Of a stretch of 64,000 nucleotides of DNA, positions 59,534 through 64,000 are shown one piece after another. The position numbers and the translations under genes are program-made. The stretch is from JACQFK01 sp964619955 (lineage in GTDB: Bacteria; Planctomycetota; MHYJ01; JACPRB01). The stretch spans positions 1-64,000 of the forward strand of contig CAZUJF010000019.1 of assembly GCA_964619955.1 (NCBI GenBank), in the 5' to 3' direction. Each line of letters begins with the position of its first letter. Positions within the stretch are counted from its first letter, which is position 1. The notes below the pieces were generated by a model. The model was not told the origin of the DNA. It saw nothing but the letters and a program-made list of their open reading frames with translations, and ran no database searches.

Positions 59534-61237
59534 TCAGTCGGAGATGCGGACCGACGCGGGATCCGACGTCCCCTCGGTCCGCACCGCGCCCTTCCCCGCG
59601 AGGCCCGCGTTGCCCGCGAGGACGACGTTCCGGCTGTTCACGACCCGCACGACGGGCGACGTCCCGTGCGCGAAGCGGCAGCCGCGGACCTCGACGTCCT
59701 CCGCGGAACCCAGGTGCAGGGCGGCGCCGGTGTTGTCCTCGAAGACGCAGTCGAGGATGCGGATGCCGCGATGCACGCCGGGAGCCCCCTGGCGGCCCTT
59801 GGCCAGGTCCGCGAAGAGGTCCAGCGCCGCCGCCCGGCGCGCCACCCCGAAGTTGCAGCGGCGGAAGATGCAGGCCTTCACCGTCACGTCCCGCGCGCCC
59901 AGGCTCTCCCACCAGTCCCGCGCGTCCGTGCAGATCTGCAGGCCCGCGCCGCTGACGTCCTCGAAGACGCAGTTCTCCAGCAGGACGTCGCGCGACTGCA
60001 GGAGCATGCCGCGCGCGCGGTTCCCGCGCACGACGCAGCGGCGCACGCGGACGGCGGGGCTCGTGGAGAGGTTCCAGAGGGCCGTCCCCTCGCCGACGCC
60101 CTCCGGCAGCGGCTCCCGGAACACGACGAGCGTGCGGCCCTTGGCGGGGTCCGGCCTCGCCTCGGCGACCACGAGCCGCCCCCGCGGCAGCAGCGGCTCC
60201 TCCCCGCCCCCGTACTCGAGGACGTCGCCCGGCTCCGGCAGGTCCCAGGGCCCCCGCGCCCGGTCGTAGTAGGGGTGCAGGCGCGCGCCCGCGACCTCGA
60301 GCGTGCGGCCGTCGGGACGGGACGTCGCCAGCCCGTACATCCCGTGGATGTTGATCGCGTCGTCCCCCATCCCGGCAAAGGCGCAGTCCTCGACCGTCAC
60401 CGTCCCGCGGCAGGCCCCGAAGTGCATCGCGTCGGCGGTGGCGGACATCCACCCGCCGGCCGCCGGCTCGACCTTCACGCGGCGGATCTCCAGGTCCCGG
60501 CTTCCCCAGCCGATGACCGCCATGCCGGGGACGGCGCGGACCTCGACGTCCTCCACGCGCACCCCGCTGCAGCCGGAGAAGACCAGGGCGTCGTGCCCGT
60601 AGACCTGGTGGCGGATGACGACCTCCCAGCCGACCTCGGGCAGGCGGGTGCCGCGCTTCTGAAAGACGCGCAGGCGGCCGTCGGGCAGCCGTCGCGACGG
60701 CTCGGCGTCGCGCTCGCCCTGGGTCTGGTAGATCTCCCAGCCGTTGGCGGCGAGGCGGCGGCGGGCGGAGTCGTACGCGAGGATGCCCTGGACGATGCGG
60801 CCGTCGGGCGGCTCGGCGGGGACGCGCGGACGGACGTCGTAGGCGTGCTCCGCCGGGTGGACGGCTTCCACGGTGCCGGAGCTGTGCGGAAGCGGATCCC
60901 AGTCGACGACGAGGTTGCGGACGACGAGGTTGCGCGCGCCCGAAAAGCGGAAGAGGTCGGCGATGTCCGTGCCGACGAGGGTCGCGCCGCGACCGTCGAG
61001 CACGACCTCCCGCAGGCCCGCGACGACGACGCTGGGCTCGCGGGTGCGGCCGTCGCGCCGCGGCGGGCCGCCGCGCAGGAGGTAGCGGCCGGGCTCGAGG
61101 ATCAGGGTCCCGCCCTCGCGCAGCTGCTCGAGGGCCTCGCGGATCGCCGGCGCGCGGTCGCCGTCGGCCGGGGCGAGGCGGCGCTCCCGCGGCGCGTCCT
61201 GCACCAGCAGCGCCAGGACGGCCAGCGCCGGGATCAC
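59534..61237 (-). CDS. Secreted right-handed parallel beta-helix protein
   Basis: A 567-residue exported protein with repeated short strands typical of right-handed parallel beta-helices (pectate lyase-like): VVLDGRGATLVG, VRVEDVEVRAVPGMAVIG, VTVEDCAFAGMGDDAINIHG, VLLENCVFEDVSGAGLQI, IRILDCVFEDNTGAALHLG and VEVRGCRFAHG. The GDDAINIHG loop often carries active-site Asp residues in glycoside hydrolases of this fold, so polysaccharide cleavage is plausible. The GTG start at 61237 overlaps the xylanase stop (GTGA) and begins the signal peptide. It forms an operon with the GH10 gene. Confidence 0.78.
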   Translation of the reverse strand: MIPALAVLALLVQDAPRERRLAPADGDRAPAIREALEQLREGGTLILEPGRYLLRGGPPRRDGRTREPSVVVAGLREVVLDGRGATLVGTDIADLFRFSGARNLVVRNLVVDWDPLPHSSGTVEAVHPAEHAYDVRPRVPAEPPDGRIVQGILAYDSARRRLAANGWEIYQTQGERDAEPSRRLPDGRLRVFQKRGTRLPEVGWEVVIRHQVYGHDALVFSGCSGVRVEDVEVRAVPGMAVIGWGSRDLEIRRVKVEPAAGGWMSATADAMHFGACRGTVTVEDCAFAGMGDDAINIHGMYGLATSRPDGRTLEVAGARLHPYYDRARGPWDLPEPGDVLEYGGGEEPLLPRGRLVVAEARPDPAKGRTLVVFREPLPEGVGEGTALWNLSTSPAVRVRRCVVRGNRARGMLLQSRDVLLENCVFEDVSGAGLQICTDARDWWESLGARDVTVKACIFRRCNFGVARRAAALDLFADLAKGRQGAPGVHRGIRILDCVFEDNTGAALHLGSAEDVEVRGCRFAHGTSPVVRVVNSRNVVLAGNAGLAGKGAVRTEGTSDPASVRISD

Positions 61238-62868
61238 CGGATCTCCACCTCGGCGGCCCCGGCGGCCTTGCGGAGCTCGACCTCCGTCCGCGCGCCCCCC
61301 GCCTCCACGGCGTGGCGGCCGTAGAAGGCGCGCAGCGTGAAGCGGCCCGAGGCGTCGGTCCGGCCCTCGGCGGACGTCCACCACTCCTTGAAGAGCAGCC
61401 GCCGGTAGGTGTCGGCGGCCGGAGTGGGCGTGAAGTCGCGGCGCCAGAGCGCGGCGGCGGGCCGCCAGTGGGCGCCCTCCCAGAAGCCCCACATGAGGAT
61501 GCCCTCGACGGCCGGGTGCGCGAAGCAGGTTTTGTAGAGGGCCTCCAGAGAGGCGGCCTTGACGCCCTCGTCGCGGACGTCGATGTCGTACTCCGTGATC
61601 TTGATGGGGAGCTTGAAGCGGGCCAGGTCGTCGAGGGTGTCGCGGACGTGGCGGGCGTCGACGGCCCGGCCGAAGTGGCCCTGGCAGCCGATGCCGCCGA
61701 CGGGGACGCCGCGCGCGAGGAGGGAGCGGATGTGCGCCGCGTAGCGGGGGCCGTCGTTCCCCGAGAGGACGTTGTAGTCGTTCACGTAGAGGACGGCGCC
61801 GGGGTCGCCCTCGCGGGCCCACTCGAACATCTCCTTCGTGACGCCCTCCCCGAGCCGCGCGGCGTACCAGTCGCCGTGGATCATCTCGTTGTTGAGGTCG
61901 TACTCGGCGATGCGGCCGCGGTGGCGCGAGGTGACCTCGCGGCCGCGCGCGCGCAGGGCGGCCCGCAGCGCGGCGTCGTCCAGCTCCTTCAGCCAGGGGT
62001 TGACGAACTTCTCGACGCCCCAGTAGACGCAGTGGCCGCGCATCGTGAGGCCGTTCCCGGCGCACCAGTCCAGCACGCGATCCGAGTCGCGCCAGTCGGG
62101 CTCGCCGGGCTTGCGCTGCGTGTGGTACCACTTCATCGCGTTCTCGTGGACGGCGTGGTTGAAGTTCTCCTTGAGGATCGCGAGATACCGCTCGCGGACG
62201 TCCGGGGCCGTGCGCTCGCTCCAGATCTGGTGCGCGACGGCCGTGCCGAAGGGGAACTCGTGGCGCAACTGGGTCACCTTCACCGCCGTGCCGGGGGGCG
62301 CCTTGACCGTGAGCGTCCCCTTGCGGAGCGTCTCGATGCGGGCGTCGGCCTCGCGCAGGACCTCCCGGTTGCGCCGCGCCGCGCGCTCCGCGGGGTCGGG
62401 CGCCGCCGCCGCGGGCGCGGCCCCGCGGATCCGCAGTTCGCGCACGAGCAGGTTCCGGTCCTCGCCGGGCGCCTGGCCGTCGTTGAGGAACTCGATCCGC
62501 AGCGAGAAGAGGCCGCGCGGAACCTCCACCCGCGCCCGGTACGCGCGGAAGTCAGGCGCGTCGACCGCGAAGGGGGGACCCAGGGGCTTGGAGGCGGCCT
62601 CGGTCTCCAGCACCCAGCGCGCCTGCGGCCAGACGCCCGCCGCGGACGTGCCCGCCGCCAGGGCGCAGATCTCCACCTCCCCCGCGGCGGCGGCCTCGAA
62701 CCAGTCGCCCAGGGCGCCGTCGCTCCACAGGTTCCACCCGCCGCCCTGCAGCGGCCCGCCCGCCTCGCGCAGACGGGCCTTCCCCGCGGGAAGGACCGTC
62801 TCCGGAGGGCCGTCCTGCGCGGCGAGCGCCAGGATCAGCCCCAGGAACGGCGCGGCGGCGTGAAGCAT
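61234..62868 (-). CDS. Secreted GH10 endo-beta-1,4-xylanase with N-terminal CBM-like domain
   Basis: A 544-residue exported enzyme. After the signal peptide, residues about 25-150 form a jelly-roll domain resembling carbohydrate-binding modules. A helical linker leads to a GH10 barrel: VHENAMKWYH, MRGHCVYWG, YDLNNEMIHG with the acid/base Glu and ITEYDIDV with the nucleophile Glu. YDLNNE replaces the usual WDVVNE, seen in diverged GH10 branches. A short C-terminal beta segment follows. The ATG at 62868 is used, with GGAGG five bases upstream. It should cut xylan outside the cell. Confidence 0.88.
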   Translation of the reverse strand: MLHAAAPFLGLILALAAQDGPPETVLPAGKARLREAGGPLQGGGWNLWSDGALGDWFEAAAAGEVEICALAAGTSAAGVWPQARWVLETEAASKPLGPPFAVDAPDFRAYRARVEVPRGLFSLRIEFLNDGQAPGEDRNLLVRELRIRGAAPAAAAPDPAERAARRNREVLREADARIETLRKGTLTVKAPPGTAVKVTQLRHEFPFGTAVAHQIWSERTAPDVRERYLAILKENFNHAVHENAMKWYHTQRKPGEPDWRDSDRVLDWCAGNGLTMRGHCVYWGVEKFVNPWLKELDDAALRAALRARGREVTSRHRGRIAEYDLNNEMIHGDWYAARLGEGVTKEMFEWAREGDPGAVLYVNDYNVLSGNDGPRYAAHIRSLLARGVPVGGIGCQGHFGRAVDARHVRDTLDDLARFKLPIKITEYDIDVRDEGVKAASLEALYKTCFAHPAVEGILMWGFWEGAHWRPAAALWRRDFTPTPAADTYRRLLFKEWWTSAEGRTDASGRFTLRAFYGRHAVEAGGARTEVELRKAAGAAEVEIR

Positions 62869-62980
62869 CGGGGCCTCCAAGGTCGTCTTCTATAGTTAAC
62901 GGCGTTGCTCACCCTTCGGGGACGCATAAACGACCTCCCGGCCCGCGTTCCCGTGAAGCTTTCCGCTTCGGCCGCCATTA

Positions 62981-62986
62981 TATAAT
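62981..62986 (+). promoter_or_regulatory. -10 box of the discoidin/HzsA-like gene
   Basis: A perfect TATAAT ends six bases before the ATG at 62993. No Shine-Dalgarno lies between, so the mRNA probably begins at or next to the start codon. Confidence 0.55.
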
Positions 62987-62992
62987 CAGGTT

Positions 62993-64000
62993 ATGTATCC
63001 GCTTCAGGCGCTCCTCTCCCTGTCCCTGGCGCTGCAGGCGCCGGAGAATCTCGCGCCACGGGCGACCGTCGCCGCCAGCTCCGAGTTCGGCGACGGTTAC
63101 CGCGCCAAGAACCTGGTGGACGGCCGGATCCCGGCCGCCGGCAGCCGGGACGACGCGGGCGGGGCGTGGTGCGCCCGGGGCGGCTCGCATCCCGGGGGCG
63201 TGACGCTCACGTTCACCTGGAAGGATCCCGTGACGGTGGGCGAGCTCGTCTATTACGGACGCACCGCGTGGGAGTGGACGGAGAACTGGAAGGACTGCGA
63301 GATCCGCATCGACGGCGCGGAGACCCCCGCGCTCAGGGCGGTCCTGACGCCGGGCCACGGCCCCCAGCGCCTCACGCTGCCCAAGCCCGTCCCGGCGAAG
63401 GTCCTCACCCTCCGCCTCCTCACGTCCCACGGCGGCTCGAACCCCGGCGCCTCCGAGATCCAGATCTTCCCGGCGCCGCCCCCGGCGGACGCCCTTCCGC
63501 GCTTCCAGGCGCGGCCGGAGGGGGCCGCGGCCGCCTCGACCGTGCCGGCCTCCCCGGACCTGGCCCGGCGCCTGAAGGCCGGCGAGCTGAGGTTCACGAA
63601 GCTGCTCCTCGTCCAGCGCCACCCCGTCGACAGCTCGCACGTCTACACCTACCACTGCGAAGGCCAGCGCAACGGCGGCGGCCTGTACCTCCTCGACGTC
63701 ACGGACGGCTCCCTCCGGGAACTGCTGCCGTCGCCGGGCGGGCAGATCCTCGGGGTGGACCTCTCCTACGACGGAAGCCAGATCCTGTTCAGCTGGCGGA
63801 AGGACAAGCTGTACCAGCTGTACCGGATCAACATCGACGGCGGCGGCCTGACGCAGCTGACGGACGGCGACGCCTACAACTACGACGGCTGCTGGCTGCC
63901 GGACGGCGGCATCGCGTTCCTCTCCACGCGCGTGCCCCGCTTCGCCTACTGCTGGACCTCGCCGGTCGGGACGCTCCACCGCATGAACGCGGACGGCTCG
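62993..64000 (+). CDS. Discoidin plus HzsA-like propeller protein (partial)
   Basis: The frame is open from ATG 62993 to the window end (336 residues, C-terminus cut off). A short signal (MYPLQALLSLSLALQA) is followed by a discoidin-like domain at about 20-165 (NLAPRATVAASSEF, VGELVYYGRTAWEWTENW, GASEIQIF). From about 195 there is a domain like the middle part of hydrazine synthase subunit alpha: LLLVQRHPVDSSHVYTYHCE, GGGLYLLDVTDG and LSYDGSQILFSWRKD. Such proteins are abundant in planctomycetes that do not perform anammox, so hydrazine synthesis is not implied. A haem motif may lie beyond the window. Divergent from the xylanase gene, 124 bases away. Confidence 0.75.
   Translation, partial: MYPLQALLSLSLALQAPENLAPRATVAASSEFGDGYRAKNLVDGRIPAAGSRDDAGGAWCARGGSHPGGVTLTFTWKDPVTVGELVYYGRTAWEWTENWKDCEIRIDGAETPALRAVLTPGHGPQRLTLPKPVPAKVLTLRLLTSHGGSNPGASEIQIFPAPPPADALPRFQARPEGAAAASTVPASPDLARRLKAGELRFTKLLLVQRHPVDSSHVYTYHCEGQRNGGGLYLLDVTDGSLRELLPSPGGQILGVDLSYDGSQILFSWRKDKLYQLYRINIDGGGLTQLTDGDAYNYDGCWLPDGGIAFLSTRVPRFAYCWTSPVGTLHRMNADGS

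Noticed and set aside
62993..64000. Hydrazine synthase and an anammox lifestyle
   Set aside because: Only an HzsA-like propeller domain is visible; such domains are common in planctomycetes without anammox, and no HzsB/C or hydrazine dehydrogenase gene is here.

Overview
The window is GC-rich, densely coded DNA that most resembles a free-living planctomycete or a close relative in the PVC group. This is inferred from gene content, not from a marker gene. The evidence is four large secreted PVC-type cytochrome c / beta-propeller / HEAT proteins, several soluble Ser/Thr kinases, many secreted or lipoprotein hydrolases, a GH10 xylanase, a hydrazine-synthase-alpha-like propeller protein and many short overlaps between co-directional genes. 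No rRNA, tRNA, CRISPR array or transposase was recognised.

Layout. 1-2520 is an accessory stretch: a HigBA toxin-antitoxin pair and a GDSL lipoprotein, with short structured repeats in the spacers. 2521-8859 is a tightly coupled three-gene operon: membrane-anchored PQQ-type propeller, PEP/pyruvate dikinase-like phosphotransferase, and an EMC3/TMCO1 (DUF106)-like membrane protein. After a DMT transporter and a phosphodiesterase lipoprotein comes a YdjY-like protein and three tandem paralogues (11631-14959) that share an unrecognised N-terminal domain and carry swapped C-terminal domains. 14961-21841 (minus) holds two giant PVC cytochrome proteins and a parvulin lipoprotein. 21950-25477 holds a second GDSL hydrolase and a membrane-fused spermidine-synthase-like protein.

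25545-34813 looks like a carbohydrate or sugar-acid catabolic locus: an AraC regulator divergent from an enolase-superfamily dehydratase, then a Ser/Thr kinase and five genes joined by 4-8 base overlaps (sugar isomerase, SDR, hexulose-phosphate-synthase-like enzyme, zinc dehydrogenase, cyclase), plus a second secreted isomerase. 34839-38335 is a pair of kinases sharing GspE-N-like modules and a zinc ribbon. 38466-50135 has two more PVC cytochrome genes, one heading a four-gene hydrolase operon, and an O-antigen ligase/MsrB pair. 50137-51616 is a DUF4143-type ATPase bracketed by two copies of a 26-base palindrome.

51614-59391 mixes a LamG protein, the two-step agmatine-to-putrescine pathway, an exonuclease, RidA, an ECF-like sigma factor with an extra helix-turn-helix, a macro-domain protein, a RelE/Xre toxin-antitoxin pair, a HicB-like remnant and a molbindin. 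59534-64000 is a polysaccharide locus: beta-helix protein, GH10 xylanase and, divergently, a discoidin/HzsA-like protein that runs off the window. Several genes lack a Shine-Dalgarno and have a -10-like box 6-8 bases before the start codon, which suggests leaderless transcripts.
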